A program made the translations under genes and the position numbers. Shown piece by piece: positions 42,431 through 53,662 of a stretch of DNA of 64,000 nucleotides (its first letter is position 1; each line of letters begins with the position of its first letter). The notes beneath the pieces were generated by a model. That model was given only the letters and a program-made list of their open reading frames with translations, had not been told where the DNA came from and did not search any database. Source of the DNA: Clostridiaceae bacterium (lineage in GTDB: Bacteria > Bacillota > Clostridia > SK-Y3); assembly GCA_012735465.1 (NCBI GenBank), contig JAAYHJ010000031.1:1-64000 (forward strand), read 5' to 3'.

Positions 42431-43159
42431 ATGAGAGCGTGGGCGTATAGGGGATTTAGATATAGGTTTGGCTGTAGAAGGAAAAGGAGAAAAAGTTATA
42501 AAAAAAGTTATAATACATATCTCGTTATTGGAGTAATACTGTTAATCATTATTTATTCTTTTTCCTTGTTTAACAGGAAGATTAAGCCAACAGTTATATC
42601 CATTGCAGAAGCAAGGGCAAAGTACATTGCTACGGAAGCGATTGCTGAAGCGGTAAACGAAAAGATTGCGGAAAGTAATTTACAATATGAAGATTTAGTG
42701 TTTTTTCAAAAGGATAATGCAGGGCAAATCACTGCGCTTCAGGCAAATATAGTTAAAATGAATCAGATAAAAGCCGATATTTCCATGAGCATACAGCAAA
42801 AAATTGCATCTCTTGATTCAGTAAAAATTCACGTACCTCTTGGAAATGCTTTTGATAATCAAATTTTTTCCGGATTTGGTCCTCGGATACCTGTCCGGGT
42901 GGTTCCAGTGGGTACCACACAGGCAGATTTTAAAAGCACTTTTAATGGTGCAGGCATAAATCAGACCAAGCATGAAATATCCCTTCATGTACATACCTAT
43001 GTGGCAGTTTTATTGCCGATAGCAAAAGTGTCGGCAGAAGTTGTCACTACCGTTCCTGTAGCGGAAACAATTATTGTAGGTAATGTGCCTGAACAATATA
43101 TTAATGTACATGGGATTGATACCAATGATCCTACAGCAATTGTTGATATACTTCCATAG
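42431..43159 (+). CDS. yunB: Sporulation protein YunB
   Basis: A protein of 242 residues from the ATG after TTGGGAGGG; the in-frame TTG at 42416 lies inside the ribosome-site hairpin. A very basic N-terminal segment (RFGCRRKRRKSYKK) precedes one membrane helix at about residues 32-50 (VIGVILLIIIYSFSLF). The extracytoplasmic part has EARAKYIATEAIAEAV, GNAFDNQIFSGFGPRIPV and NQTKHEISLHVHTYV, as in YunB of Bacillus. There the gene is under mother-cell sigma-E control and is needed for normal spores. This supports an endospore-forming host. No sigma-E promoter could be placed with confidence. Confidence 0.9.
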   Translation: MRAWAYRGFRYRFGCRRKRRKSYKKSYNTYLVIGVILLIIIYSFSLFNRKIKPTVISIAEARAKYIATEAIAEAVNEKIAESNLQYEDLVFFQKDNAGQITALQANIVKMNQIKADISMSIQQKIASLDSVKIHVPLGNAFDNQIFSGFGPRIPVRVVPVGTTQADFKSTFNGAGINQTKHEISLHVHTYVAVLLPIAKVSAEVVTTVPVAETIIVGNVPEQYINVHGIDTNDPTAIVDILP

Positions 43160-43171
43160 TGATTACAATGA

Positions 43172-45243
<2,072 letters not shown>

Positions 45244-45244
<1 letters not shown>

Positions 45245-45274
45245 AATACAGGCAAGCAGTACATGCCTGTATTT
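45244..45274. terminator. Bidirectional terminator between ligA and the M20 gene
   Basis: AAATACAGGCA pairs perfectly with TGCCTGTATTT around a nine-base loop. It lies exactly between the two convergent stop codons. Confidence 0.8.
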
Positions 45275-45275
45275 T

Positions 45276-46460
45276 CTATTGGTTTAAAAAATCCAATGCA
45301 AATTGTGCCAATACCGATGTGCCAATGGCAATACATTTTTCGTCCACGTCAAAGGTGGGGCTGTGGAGAGATGCGCTTATACCTTTGGCAGGATTACTGC
45401 AACCCAGACGAAATAGGCTGGAAGGCACCCTTTCTGCAAAATAGGCAAAGTCTTCGCCGCTCATGGAAGGTTTCTCTGACCATAATACATTTTCCGCACC
45501 TACAATTTTTACTGCGGAAGCTGCCAGCATATTTGTAATGGTAGAATCATTGATTGTGGGGGGATACAGGTAACGATAATTTAATTCATAGTCCCCTCCC
45601 ATCGCTTTGATTATTCCCCCTGCAATTTCTTCAATCATATCGGCCATTTTTTTTCTCATGGCCGGGTCAAAGGTCCTTGCAGTTCCTTTTAAGACGGCAA
45701 TGTCCGGAATGACATTTGTACAGCTACCCGATTGGAAAGAACATATGGAGATTACTGCGGGCATTAGGGGGTCCATCCGGCGGCTGACAATGGTCTGAAG
45801 AGCATTTACCACCTGGCATCCAATGGATATGGGGTCGACTGTAGCATGGGGCTCGGCACCATGCCCTCCTTTTCCCTTGATAATCAGTTCAAAATCGTCG
45901 GGGGAGGCCATGATCGGCCCTTGTTTTACTTCTATCTTGCCAACCGGTACTTCCGGCCATACGTGGGCGGCAATGCAGGCATCCACCGAAGGATTGGACA
46001 GTATACCTTCTTCTATCATAGGCAGTGCACCACCGGCGCCTTCCTCTGCCGGCTGAAATATTAGCTTAATATTTCCCTTTATCTTATCCTTTAAGCGCAT
46101 TAATACTTCCGCAGCACCTAATAGGCAGGTAACATGTACATCGTGACCGCAGGCATGCATTTTTCCCGGTATAGTGGACGCATAAGCGCAGTTGTTTTCT
46201 TCTAAAATAGGGAGAGCATCCATATCTGCCCTCAGTGCAATGGTTTTTCCCGGGTATCCACTGCGTATCAATCCTACAACACCCGTTTTTGCAATATTGT
46301 CCGTTACTTCGATACCCAATTCTTTTAGATAATTACAAATAAACCTTGAGGTTTCTGCTTCCTCAAAAGCCAGTTCCGGATGCATGTGTAATTTACGGCG
46401 TATGCTTATTAATTTATTTTCTATTTGCCGGGATATGTTTCTTATTTCTTGTGTAGTCAT
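45276..46460 (-). CDS. M20-family amidohydrolase (N-acyl amino acid or hippurate hydrolase type)
   Basis: A protein of 394 residues. Metal-binding and catalytic features: LRADMDALPI (near 76), HACGHDVHVTCLLGA (near 103), FQPAEEGAGGALPMIEEG with the catalytic Glu pair, and the late His in SGEDFAYFAERV. A lid/dimerisation domain lies between (KGKGGHGAEPH). The family includes hippuricase, N-acetyl-diaminopimelate deacetylase and indole-acetyl-amino-acid hydrolases; the ILEENNCAY and SLFRLGC variants do not settle which. It is cytoplasmic and monocistronic, convergent with ligA. Confidence 0.9.
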   Translation of the reverse strand: MTTQEIRNISRQIENKLISIRRKLHMHPELAFEEAETSRFICNYLKELGIEVTDNIAKTGVVGLIRSGYPGKTIALRADMDALPILEENNCAYASTIPGKMHACGHDVHVTCLLGAAEVLMRLKDKIKGNIKLIFQPAEEGAGGALPMIEEGILSNPSVDACIAAHVWPEVPVGKIEVKQGPIMASPDDFELIIKGKGGHGAEPHATVDPISIGCQVVNALQTIVSRRMDPLMPAVISICSFQSGSCTNVIPDIAVLKGTARTFDPAMRKKMADMIEEIAGGIIKAMGGDYELNYRYLYPPTINDSTITNMLAASAVKIVGAENVLWSEKPSMSGEDFAYFAERVPSSLFRLGCSNPAKGISASLHSPTFDVDEKCIAIGTSVLAQFALDFLNQ

Positions 46461-46826
46461 GATATCATCCCCATACCTTGCTAATTATATTGAAAACACA
46501 TGTAATATTATGATACCATAATGACCTTCTTACGTCCATAAGAGTGAAAAGTAACAAAACAAAGGGTTGAACGCCATCATTATAAAAAAACTGTTAATTA
46601 CATAAAACGGCCGTGAAGAGCATTATGCCCTCACGACCTATTTTAACAACACGCATAATATTATAGCGTGTTGGTCACAGGAATATAGCCAAATATAAAA
46701 TTATACTATTTTTTAGTATTATACTATGTTATAATTGAAAGAAATGTGAATAAATGAATTATTTCAAACTATCTCTAATACAATACGTATGTATGTGTAT
46801 AAACTAAATAAGTGGGGGGATTTTTT
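46461..46826. other. Intergenic region upstream of the efflux operon
   Basis: An imperfect palindrome, GGCCGTGAAGAGCAT with ATGCCCTCACGACC (46607-46637), may be a terminator-like or regulatory hairpin. ATTATACTAT occurs twice (near 46700 and 46718), followed by TATAAT at 46730-46735, a likely -10 of the following operon. No gene is seen. Confidence 0.45.
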
Positions 46827-47546
46827 GTGAATGAGGTAAATAAAGAAGTGATTGGTAAGTATGGTGCAGTAAAAAAGTTTTTTGGCGTCATTTTTGAACC
46901 GGCTAAATCCTTTGAAGAGATAAAAGATAAGCCGACTTTTCTTTTTCCATTCATCATCATGTCCATTGTTGTAGGTGTCACAACCTATGCTATGATGCCT
47001 TACATGGATATTATCAGTGCATATAGCCTGGAGCTTATGGGTGTAACACCGGACCATCCGGCTTTCCAGCAACAAAATGTTCAGCAGCCTTTATTCATAA
47101 CCATTCCCTTGGGCATATTATCTGTGATTTTGGGGTGGGTTGTAATGGCCGGCCTTTGCCGTTTGCTTTCCATGATTTTTGTTGGTGAAGGGAATTTTAA
47201 AAAGGATTTATCGGTTTTTGCCAATACCTATGTATTTTCTTTAATTGGTTCTATTATTTCGGCAGTATTATTAGTGGCAACTGGCAGCGCTGCGAAAATG
47301 AATGTTAGCCTGTCCTTATTTACTCCCTTTTTAGAAAAAACAAGTTTTACATTTTGGCTCTTAAACTCTATAAATATTTTTACATTATGGGGACTTATTA
47401 TTGCTGCACTGGGCATTTCCATAGTGGAGAATATAAAAAAGGTGAAGGCCTACTTAATTGTATTTACACCGTGGCTGCTTGGTAAAATTATTGTAGTGGC
47501 GTTCAATGTGTTACTTGTAATTCCGCAGTTACAAAGAATGGGATAG
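46827..47546 (+). CDS. Yip1-domain membrane protein (YknW-like) of an efflux operon
   Basis: A protein of 239 residues from a GTG seven bases after GGGGGGA. A cytoplasmic start (KKFFGVIFEPAKSFEEIKDK) is typical of bacterial Yip1 proteins and is followed by five hydrophobic helices. In Bacillus subtilis the same order, Yip1 protein YknW, membrane fusion protein YknX, ATPase YknY and permease YknZ, forms a four-part exporter that protects from the SdpC toxin, with YknW helping assembly. The same order here suggests the same machine. It is 17 bases upstream of the next gene. Confidence 0.85.
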   Translation: MNEVNKEVIGKYGAVKKFFGVIFEPAKSFEEIKDKPTFLFPFIIMSIVVGVTTYAMMPYMDIISAYSLELMGVTPDHPAFQQQNVQQPLFITIPLGILSVILGWVVMAGLCRLLSMIFVGEGNFKKDLSVFANTYVFSLIGSIISAVLLVATGSAAKMNVSLSLFTPFLEKTSFTFWLLNSINIFTLWGLIIAALGISIVENIKKVKAYLIVFTPWLLGKIIVVAFNVLLVIPQLQRMG

Positions 47547-47563
47547 GCAAGGGGGATAAGGTT

Positions 47564-48850
47564 TTGAAGAAAAAAATAGTAATTGGATTTATTGGCATAT
47601 TGGTCATATCTGTTGTTGTAATATTAAATATTGTAAACACCGGGGCAGATGAGGCAGGGATTCCCGTCAGAGCAGTGGATGCAAAGAAGCAGGACATTTA
47701 TTCCTACGTATCCACGTCCGGGTTGGTACAGGAAGAAGATAGTGTGCTGGTTTACGTGGAAGCAGATGCCAGGATAAACAAGGTATATGTAAAACAGGGA
47801 GACGTAGTGAAAAAAGGGCAGGTTTTAGCTTCTGTGGAAATAGAAGATATGCAGAATGCGCTGGAACAGGCAAGGATAAGCCTGGATTTAGAAAGGCTTG
47901 CTCTTGAAAACATTAAAACTCAAAACAGGCTGCAGGACACTTCAGAAGCAGAATTAAATGTAAACAGGGCTGAGATGGCCCTGGAAAAAGCCCGTGAAGC
48001 GTATTCAAGGGACAAAGTATTGTATGAACAAGGGGCTATTTCTTTAGTTGATCTGGAAAGAAGCCAGGCTGAACTGGATAATGCGGAACTGGAGCTGCAG
48101 CGTGCCAGGAACAGCTTGGAAAATATAAAAAAGAAAAACGAAGAAGCGCAGGTTAATCTGGAAAATGAACTGGCAGTACAGCAAAATAAAATTAAACTGG
48201 CCCAGTTAAAAGTAAAAGAGTTGGAAGAAAAACTGTCTAAACAAAAGGAAGAGATAATAAGTCCCATTGACGGAGCGGTAACTGCTGTAAATATTGTGGA
48301 AGGACAAAAGGTCATGGAAGGTACCCATGCTTTTACCGTGGCAGATATTTATAATCTCATTATAAAGGCAAATGTGAGCGAGTATGATATTGGCAAAGTA
48401 AAGGTTGGGCAGGAAGTAGAGATTACGGGAGACGGATTGCAAAAGGATAAGATATATAAAGGTAGGATCAAAAAAATTGCTTCAACTGCAACAAAGGTGA
48501 GGCAGGGTAATGTTGATGAAACGGTTGTGGAAGTAATCATTGAAGTGGTGGATAAAGATGAGTCAATTAAACCCGGTTTTTCCATAGATGCTAAAATTAT
48601 TACGGACAAGTCCAACGATGCTATTGTGGTACCCTATGAGGTACTGAAGGATGATGAGGATAGGAAATTGGTGTATGTATTTGAAGACGGCAAAGCCAAG
48701 GAAGTACAAGTGGAGACGGGAATAGAGTCTGATTTATTTATTGAAATAAAGGGAAATATTAAAGAAGGGGATAAGATAATTTCAAATCCATCGGATAAGA
48801 TAAAGGATGGTACAAGTATCAGGTTGATTGAAGACAAAAAAGATAAGTAG
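47564..48850 (+). CDS. Membrane fusion protein of MacAB/YknXYZ-type exporter
   Basis: A protein of 428 residues from a TTG behind GGGGGATAAGG. One N-terminal membrane helix ([19 protein letters not shown]) anchors it. A biotinyl-lipoyl-like half ([20 protein letters not shown]) precedes a long coiled coil at about residues 95-235 (for example [20 protein letters not shown]). The second lipoyl half ([19 protein letters not shown]) and the beta-barrel and membrane-proximal domains follow. In Gram-positive bacteria such proteins sit outside the membrane and gate substrates to the MacB-type permease. It is followed after eight bases by the ATPase gene. Confidence 0.92.
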   Translation: MKKKIVIGFIGILVISVVVILNIVNTGADEAGIPVRAVDAKKQDIYSYVSTSGLVQEEDSVLVYVEADARINKVYVKQGDVVKKGQVLASVEIEDMQNALEQARISLDLERLALENIKTQNRLQDTSEAELNVNRAEMALEKAREAYSRDKVLYEQGAISLVDLERSQAELDNAELELQRARNSLENIKKKNEEAQVNLENELAVQQNKIKLAQLKVKELEEKLSKQKEEIISPIDGAVTAVNIVEGQKVMEGTHAFTVADIYNLIIKANVSEYDIGKVKVGQEVEITGDGLQKDKIYKGRIKKIASTATKVRQGNVDETVVEVIIEVVDKDESIKPGFSIDAKIITDKSNDAIVVPYEVLKDDEDRKLVYVFEDGKAKEVQVETGIESDLFIEIKGNIKEGDKIISNPSDKIKDGTSIRLIEDKKDK

Positions 48851-48858
48851 GGGTAAAA

Positions 48859-49599
48859 ATGATTAAAACAAAGAATCTTACTAAAATTTACAAGAACGGA
48901 AGCATAGAAGTAAAAGCATTAGTAGATGTAAATCTCCATATAGAAAATGGCGAATTTGTTGCCATAATGGGCCCTTCCGGTTCGGGAAAATCTACACTGA
49001 TGAACATATTGGGTTGCCTGGACAGGGTTACGTCGGGAAGCTATGTATTGGATGGTGTGGATGTTTCGACCATGGGGGACAGGGAACTTGCAAGGATAAG
49101 GAACCGAAAAATAGGATTTGTTTTTCAGTCGTTTAATTTGCTTCCAAGGATTACTGCCTTGCATAACGTGGAGCTACCGATGATATATAGTGGTATTTCG
49201 GCCAGGAAAAGGCGCAAGAAAGCCGAACTGGCATTGGAAAAAGTGGGGCTGGCCGACAGAATGCATCATAAACCAAATGAGCTTTCGGGCGGACAAAGGC
49301 AAAGGGTGGCAATTGCCCGGGCACTGGTGAATAATCCTGCCATTATCCTTGCCGATGAGCCTACCGGAAACCTTGACAGCCATTCCGGCGAAGAGATAAT
49401 GGCTATTTTCCAAAGATTGAATAAAGAAGGTGCAACCATCGTATTGGTAACCCATGAACGGGATATAGCCCTGCATACCCGGAGGATTATTTCGTTCCGT
49501 GATGGTTCTCTGGTAAAGGACGAACCGGTTACAAAGCCGGTGGATGCGGTTGATATGATGGCAAAGCTGTCCGATATGAAAGATAAGCACAATATTTAA
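48859..49599 (+). CDS. ABC transporter ATPase of MacB/YknY/LolD type
   Basis: A protein of 246 residues. Walker A is [16 protein letters not shown] near residue 37, followed by the family marker [11 protein letters not shown]. The Q-loop is [20 protein letters not shown], signature [15 protein letters not shown], Walker [14 protein letters not shown], and the switch His is in VTHERDIA. This is the MacB-type ATPase class that drives mechanotransmission through FtsX-like permeases rather than moving substrate through the membrane. The gene is 45 bases before the permease gene. Confidence 0.95.
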   Translation: MIKTKNLTKIYKNGSIEVKALVDVNLHIENGEFVAIMGPSGSGKSTLMNILGCLDRVTSGSYVLDGVDVSTMGDRELARIRNRKIGFVFQSFNLLPRITALHNVELPMIYSGISARKRRKKAELALEKVGLADRMHHKPNELSGGQRQRVAIARALVNNPAIILADEPTGNLDSHSGEEIMAIFQRLNKEGATIVLVTHERDIALHTRRIISFRDGSLVKDEPVTKPVDAVDMMAKLSDMKDKHNI

Positions 49600-49644
49600 G
49601 CTAAGCTGCTTTGATGTGCATGTAGTGTATAAGGGGGGAAAAGT

Positions 49645-50853
49645 TTGAATTTTCTTGAATCTATAAAAGTAGCAGTAAATTGCATATTACAAAACAAAAT
49701 GCGCTCCATCCTTACCATGCTGGGAATTATCATAGGGATCGGTTCGGTTGTTGCCATTGTTTCGGTTATGCAAGGGGGACAACAGGAGATGAACAAAACC
49801 CTGGAAAAGTTTGGGACCAATCGCCTGATTATCCAGTTAAACTGGAATGAATGGGATAAGATAACCTCAAGGGATTATCTTACAGAAGGGGATATCCAGG
49901 CAGTAAGGGAAATGGGGGAAGATATTGTAGCCGTATCACCCCTGATCAATTACGGGTCCACTGCAAAGGTAGGCAAAGAAAAAGAAGATTTATTGATTTA
50001 CGGTGTTTCACCGGAACATATTTTGATAGAAAATATAGAGATGGTCAAAGGACGTTTTATTAATGATGATGATTATAAATCGAAGAGAGCTGTTATCGTT
50101 ATTGACGAAAAACTGGCTGATAAACTGTTTGAAGAGGAAGAGGCAGTAGGAAAACAAATTGTTATTACTGCAGGAAGTCAAAACAATACTGTAACCATAT
50201 GCGGTATCATTAAGGCCCAGGATTCGGCATTGGGTTCAATAATGGAGGGAAACCGCAGTACGGTTTATATGCCTATCACCACTGTAAATAAAATGTTTTA
50301 TGATGATTACCTGTATGCAATGAGCGTAAAAGTGGCAGACAGCGATAAAATAGACGAGGTTGGACAAAAGATAATTGATCTTTTGCACCGAAGGCATAGA
50401 AATGAAAACAAATACATAATGCAAAACCTGACTCAGGCAATAGAACAAGTTAACCAGTTTACCAGCACGTTTACGTTAATTATTGCAGTAATTGCAGGCA
50501 TTTCTTTATTTGTAGGAGGAATTGGCATAATGAATATTATGCTTGTTTCTGTTACAGAAAGGACGAGGGAAATTGGTATACGCAAATCATTGGGCGCCAA
50601 CCGAAATGATATACTGATTCAATTTTTAATTGAGGCGGTTATCATATCGTTAATAGGGGGCATATTGGGAATGCTGTTGGGCATCAGTGTTGCCTATATG
50701 ATAAGTTCGTTGGCAAAATGGCCTCCTGTATTTTCCATCGGCAATATCATACTATCCTTTGCAATTACAACCATGATAGGCATAATATTTGGCGTATATC
50801 CTGCATATAAGGCAGCTAAGCTTGATCCGATTGAAGCCTTGCGCTTTGAATAA
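49645..50853 (+). CDS. MacB/YknZ-type ABC permease (FtsX family)
   Basis: A protein of 402 residues from a TTG behind GGGGGGAAAAG. The layout is one membrane helix at residues 20-42 (LTMLGIIIGIGSVVAIVSVM), a large extracytoplasmic MacB-PCD domain of about 230 residues, then three helices within 270-395. GGIGIMNIMLVSVTERTREIGIRKSLGA is split here as GGIGIMNIMLVSVTERTREI and GIRKSLGANRNDI. The end is PAYKAAKLDPIEALRFE. These are diagnostic of MacB-like permeases. With the upstream genes it should export a peptide or antimicrobial. Confidence 0.95.
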   Translation: MNFLESIKVAVNCILQNKMRSILTMLGIIIGIGSVVAIVSVMQGGQQEMNKTLEKFGTNRLIIQLNWNEWDKITSRDYLTEGDIQAVREMGEDIVAVSPLINYGSTAKVGKEKEDLLIYGVSPEHILIENIEMVKGRFINDDDYKSKRAVIVIDEKLADKLFEEEEAVGKQIVITAGSQNNTVTICGIIKAQDSALGSIMEGNRSTVYMPITTVNKMFYDDYLYAMSVKVADSDKIDEVGQKIIDLLHRRHRNENKYIMQNLTQAIEQVNQFTSTFTLIIAVIAGISLFVGGIGIMNIMLVSVTERTREIGIRKSLGANRNDILIQFLIEAVIISLIGGILGMLLGISVAYMISSLAKWPPVFSIGNIILSFAITTMIGIIFGVYPAYKAAKLDPIEALRFE

Positions 50854-50872
50854 AATCCATTGTTTAAAGATT

Positions 50873-50910
50873 TAAAGTATGGGATAAACTAACCCGTGCT
50901 TTATTTTTTT
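50873..50910 (+). terminator. Terminator of the efflux operon
   Basis: TAAAGTATGGG pairs with CCCGTGCTTTA (two G-U pairs) around a nine-base loop and is followed by seven T. Confidence 0.8.
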
Positions 50911-50986
50911 GCGCTAAATACAGTAATTTGAACATAATTGAAAATAGTAAAAAATAACCGGAAGAAATAAAAAAATACAACAATAA

Positions 50987-51009
50987 TTTGACTTTGACTT
51001 TCTTTGACC
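50987..51009 (+). promoter_or_regulatory. CtsR operator of hsp20
   Basis: On the minus strand, GGTCAAA-GAA-AGTCAAA (51009 down to 50993) fits the CtsR consensus RGTCAAA-NAN-RGTCAAA exactly. A third overlapping TTTGACT half-site lies at 50987-50993. The operator covers the -35 box and spacer of the hsp20 promoter, so CtsR would block it until heat shock. Confidence 0.85.
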
Positions 51010-51022
51010 TTTATCTTATAAT
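50994..51022 (+). promoter_or_regulatory. Sigma-A promoter of hsp20
   Basis: TTGACT (50994-50999) and TATAAT (51017-51022) with an ideal 17-base spacer; it is overlapped by the CtsR operator. Confidence 0.85.
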
Positions 51023-51064
51023 CAAATCAGAAATTGAAATTAAAGTGAAAGGAGAGATAAATAA

Positions 51065-51499
51065 ATGTTTGATATTATCCCATTCAGAAGAAGACCTAAT
51101 TCAATGGCAAGCGGTTTCTTTGGAAAAGACTTTTTTGATAGCTTTTTTAACGATGATTTCTTCTTTTTCCCAAGTTCCGGAATACGTGCAGATATTAAAG
51201 AAACAGAAAAAGAATATGTAGTTGAAGCAGAAATCCCCGGTGTTGATAAGGAAAATATTGAAGTGGAATTACGTGATAACTATCTTACCATATCTGCAAA
51301 TCGTAATGAAGAATATAATGAAGAAAGGGAAAACTACATTCGCAAGGAAAGAAGAACCGGTAAGATTTGCAGAAGCTTTTATGTTGAAAACGTAAGAAAT
51401 GAAGATGTGACAGCCTCCTATAGAAATGGATTGTTAAGGATTGTTCTTCCAAAAACCCATGAAGGAAAGAGCAGAGGTTATAGAATCAATATTAACTGA
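51065..51499 (+). CDS. Small heat shock protein, Hsp20/alpha-crystallin family
   Basis: A protein of 144 residues behind AAAGGAGAG. The N-terminal part is rich in Phe and Asp (FFGKDFFDSFFNDDFFFFPS), as is common for substrate-binding arms. The alpha-crystallin domain runs from about 38 to 135, with ADIKETEKEYVVEAEIPGVD, FYVENVRNEDVTASYRNGLL and the C-terminal anchoring region RIVLPKTHEGKSRGYRIN. It is an ATP-independent holdase that keeps unfolded proteins soluble. A CtsR operator sits on its promoter, and a strong terminator follows, so it is monocistronic and heat-inducible. Confidence 0.95.
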   Translation: MFDIIPFRRRPNSMASGFFGKDFFDSFFNDDFFFFPSSGIRADIKETEKEYVVEAEIPGVDKENIEVELRDNYLTISANRNEEYNEERENYIRKERRTGKICRSFYVENVRNEDVTASYRNGLLRIVLPKTHEGKSRGYRININ

Positions 51500-51535
51500 C
51501 ATATTACTTATAAACCAACATAATCATGTTAATTT

Positions 51536-51565
51536 AAAAGCTGATATATTATCAGCTTTTTTTTT
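51536..51565 (+). terminator. Terminator after hsp20
   Basis: AAAAGCTGAT pairs perfectly with ATCAGCTTTT around ATATT and is followed by a run of T (nine in all). Confidence 0.9.
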
Positions 51566-51686
51566 GCGTTCTAACTTCGTTTAAACGCATTAATGTAAGA
51601 AATTTTTTCTACAATCTAAAAAATTTCTTTTTTTGCGTTATAATATAAAATAGCAACTTTTAGTATGGATATAAAGGAATGGTGGC

Positions 51687-52847
51687 ATGAATAAGCAAAA
51701 TATTGGAAAGTTTAAGATGTTTTTGGTGGGCCTGAAGCAGCGCTATGAAGACAATAAGGATTATTTTATTAAACTGGAGGTAAGATATAAATCGGGAATA
51801 AAGGAGTTTCCGGCAGTTATTGAAAAAGATGAAAAGGATACCTTTAAAATGGCCTATGCCGGAAAGGTGGAGAATATTTCAATTGACCAGCTTCCCGATA
51901 CTTTGGCCGGTGAAGCGGAAAAATACGATGAAGTGCACCTGGTTTACGAAGAGAGGGGCACAAATATTATAGTGGACGCAAATCAAAAAGGGGTAAAAAT
52001 AAGATATGAGGATAATGTAAAGGAAGTACAGGATTTCCATGCTGCCACATCCCACATCGGAGGCCGGGAATACATTATTAAAGTAGGGCAGGCGGATAAC
52101 TTGCTAAAGGAAATAGGCATACTGACAAAGGATGGAAAAGTAAAAAATGACATGATACGAAAGTACAATCAGATAGACCATTTTGTAGAGCTGATGAGGG
52201 AAGTCATTGATGAATTTCCAGAGGGTAATACAATTACGGTTCTAGACTGCGGATGTGGTAAGTCCTATTTAACTTTTGTGCTTAATTATTATATAAGAGA
52301 CATGTTAAAGAGACCATGTTACTTTATTGGATTGGATCACTCGGAAACGGTAATAAAAGCTTCAAGGGAAATGGCAAAAAATCTTGGTTATGCAAATATG
52401 GAATTCCATCAAACCGATATAAAAAACTATACATCGGACAGACGAGTGGACATGGTAATAAGCTTGCATGCATGTGATACGGCTACCGATATGGCTATAG
52501 GTCTGGGAGTGAAGATGAATGCAAAAGCAATTATAGCGGTGCCATGTTGTCATAGGGAATTGCTCAATCAATATGATTATGAAGTGTTCAAGCCCATAAT
52601 TAAACATGGTGTATTAAAAGCCCGGATGGCCGATATTCTCACCGACGGATTAAGAGCGCTGAAGCTGGAGGCATTGGGATATAAGGTTTCCATAGTGGAA
52701 TACATATCGCCTTTGGAAACGCCTAAGAATCTTATGATAAGGGCAATTAAAATGAACGGTAAAAACAAATTGGCAGAACAACAATATCAAGAACTTACCA
52801 AAATATTACATGTAAATCCCTCCATAGGGAATTATGTAAATGGGTAA
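51687..52847 (+). CDS. SAM-dependent methyltransferase, RRNAD1/METTL25-like
   Basis: A protein of 386 residues. The first 160 residues are an unassigned N-terminal domain, which contains FHAATSHIGGREYIIKVGQA. The methyltransferase follows, with motif I VLDCGCGKSYLTFVLNYYI near residue 190, GLDHSETVIKASREMA, the polar motif VISLHACDTATDMAI and the catalytic-looking VPCCHRELLNQ. The HACDTATD and PCCH motifs are typical of the Methyltransf_32 family, some of which may act on RNA. The substrate is not known. It stands alone, between the hsp20 terminator and the second yjbQ copy. Confidence 0.8.
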   Translation: MNKQNIGKFKMFLVGLKQRYEDNKDYFIKLEVRYKSGIKEFPAVIEKDEKDTFKMAYAGKVENISIDQLPDTLAGEAEKYDEVHLVYEERGTNIIVDANQKGVKIRYEDNVKEVQDFHAATSHIGGREYIIKVGQADNLLKEIGILTKDGKVKNDMIRKYNQIDHFVELMREVIDEFPEGNTITVLDCGCGKSYLTFVLNYYIRDMLKRPCYFIGLDHSETVIKASREMAKNLGYANMEFHQTDIKNYTSDRRVDMVISLHACDTATDMAIGLGVKMNAKAIIAVPCCHRELLNQYDYEVFKPIIKHGVLKARMADILTDGLRALKLEALGYKVSIVEYISPLETPKNLMIRAIKMNGKNKLAEQQYQELTKILHVNPSIGNYVNG

Positions 52848-52989
52848 GCTTGAGATCTATAGCTTTAACAGGAGCCTGAATACGGGAAGTAACCTTATTA
52901 TAAGTAAGTAACCCTATTATAAGAAGGAATGGGTCAAAAGATGAAGAATATAATATATGGCTAAAAAGGGAAGGAGGATAAAAATATAA

Positions 52990-53406
52990 ATGAAAAGTTA
53001 TCGTAAGGAATTATGGTTTTGTACTCAAAAAAGAAGGGAATTTATAAATATAACTCCCCAAGTTGAACAATGTTTGGCAGAAAGTGGAATAAAGGAAGGG
53101 CTACTGCTTTGCAATGCCATGCATATTACCGCTAGTGTGTTTATTAATGATGATGAAAGTGGCCTGCATCATGATTTTGAAGTGTTTTTGGAAAAGCTGG
53201 CCCCGGAAAAGCCCTATGATCAATACAGGCATAACGGATATGAAGATAATGCGGATGCCCATCTTAAACGCACCATAATGGGCAGGGAGGTTGTTATAGC
53301 AGTAACGGAAGGAAGACTGGATTTGGGACCGTGGGAGCAGGTTTTCTACGGTGAATTTGACGGTAAAAGGCGCAAGAGGGTCTTGGTTAAAATTATAGGA
53401 GAATAA
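52990..53406 (+). CDS. YjbQ family protein (UPF0047), second copy
   Basis: A protein of 138 residues behind GGAAGGAGG. The family signatures are [28 protein letters not shown] and [21 protein letters not shown]. It differs from the copy at 41.9 kb: the N terminus ([20 protein letters not shown]) is longer and the PHTT motif is MHIT. The conserved His residues are kept. It is nine bases upstream of a ribosome site for the DUF1858 gene and looks like the first gene of a yjbQ, DUF1858, deoC cluster. Confidence 0.9.
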   Translation: MKSYRKELWFCTQKRREFINITPQVEQCLAESGIKEGLLLCNAMHITASVFINDDESGLHHDFEVFLEKLAPEKPYDQYRHNGYEDNADAHLKRTIMGREVVIAVTEGRLDLGPWEQVFYGEFDGKRRKRVLVKIIGE

Positions 53407-53424
53407 AACTAAAAGGTGATTTAT

Positions 53425-53658
53425 ATGAAAACCATTGATTTGTCAAAAAGTGTTCATGAGATCTGTAAACAATACCCTGATGTCATTGAAATAATGAAGG
53501 GACTGGGATTTGAAAGCATAGCAAATCCGGGGATGTTAAATACGGCCGGAAGGTTTATGACCATACCCAAAGGAGCGGCCATGAAAAAAATACCCATGGA
53601 TAAGATAAAAGAAGCCTTTGAAAACAAGGGTTATAGGCTTGTGGAAGGAGGACAGTAA
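53425..53658 (+). CDS. DUF1858 domain protein
   Basis: A protein of 77 residues from the ATG seven bases after [28 protein letters not shown], then [20 protein letters not shown] is the typical N-terminal half of DUF1858. This small helical domain is seen alone and in hybrid-cluster or other redox proteins, where it may bind small ligands or metals. It has no CxxC pair. The stop is five bases before the deoC start, so both are probably read together. Confidence 0.8.
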   Translation: MKTIDLSKSVHEICKQYPDVIEIMKGLGFESIANPGMLNTAGRFMTIPKGAAMKKIPMDKIKEAFENKGYRLVEGGQ

Positions 53659-53662
53659 CTCC

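Noticed and set aside
52890-52925. Direct repeat of AAGTAACC and TATTATAAG
   Set aside because: A short two-copy duplication in an AT-rich gap with no sign of function.
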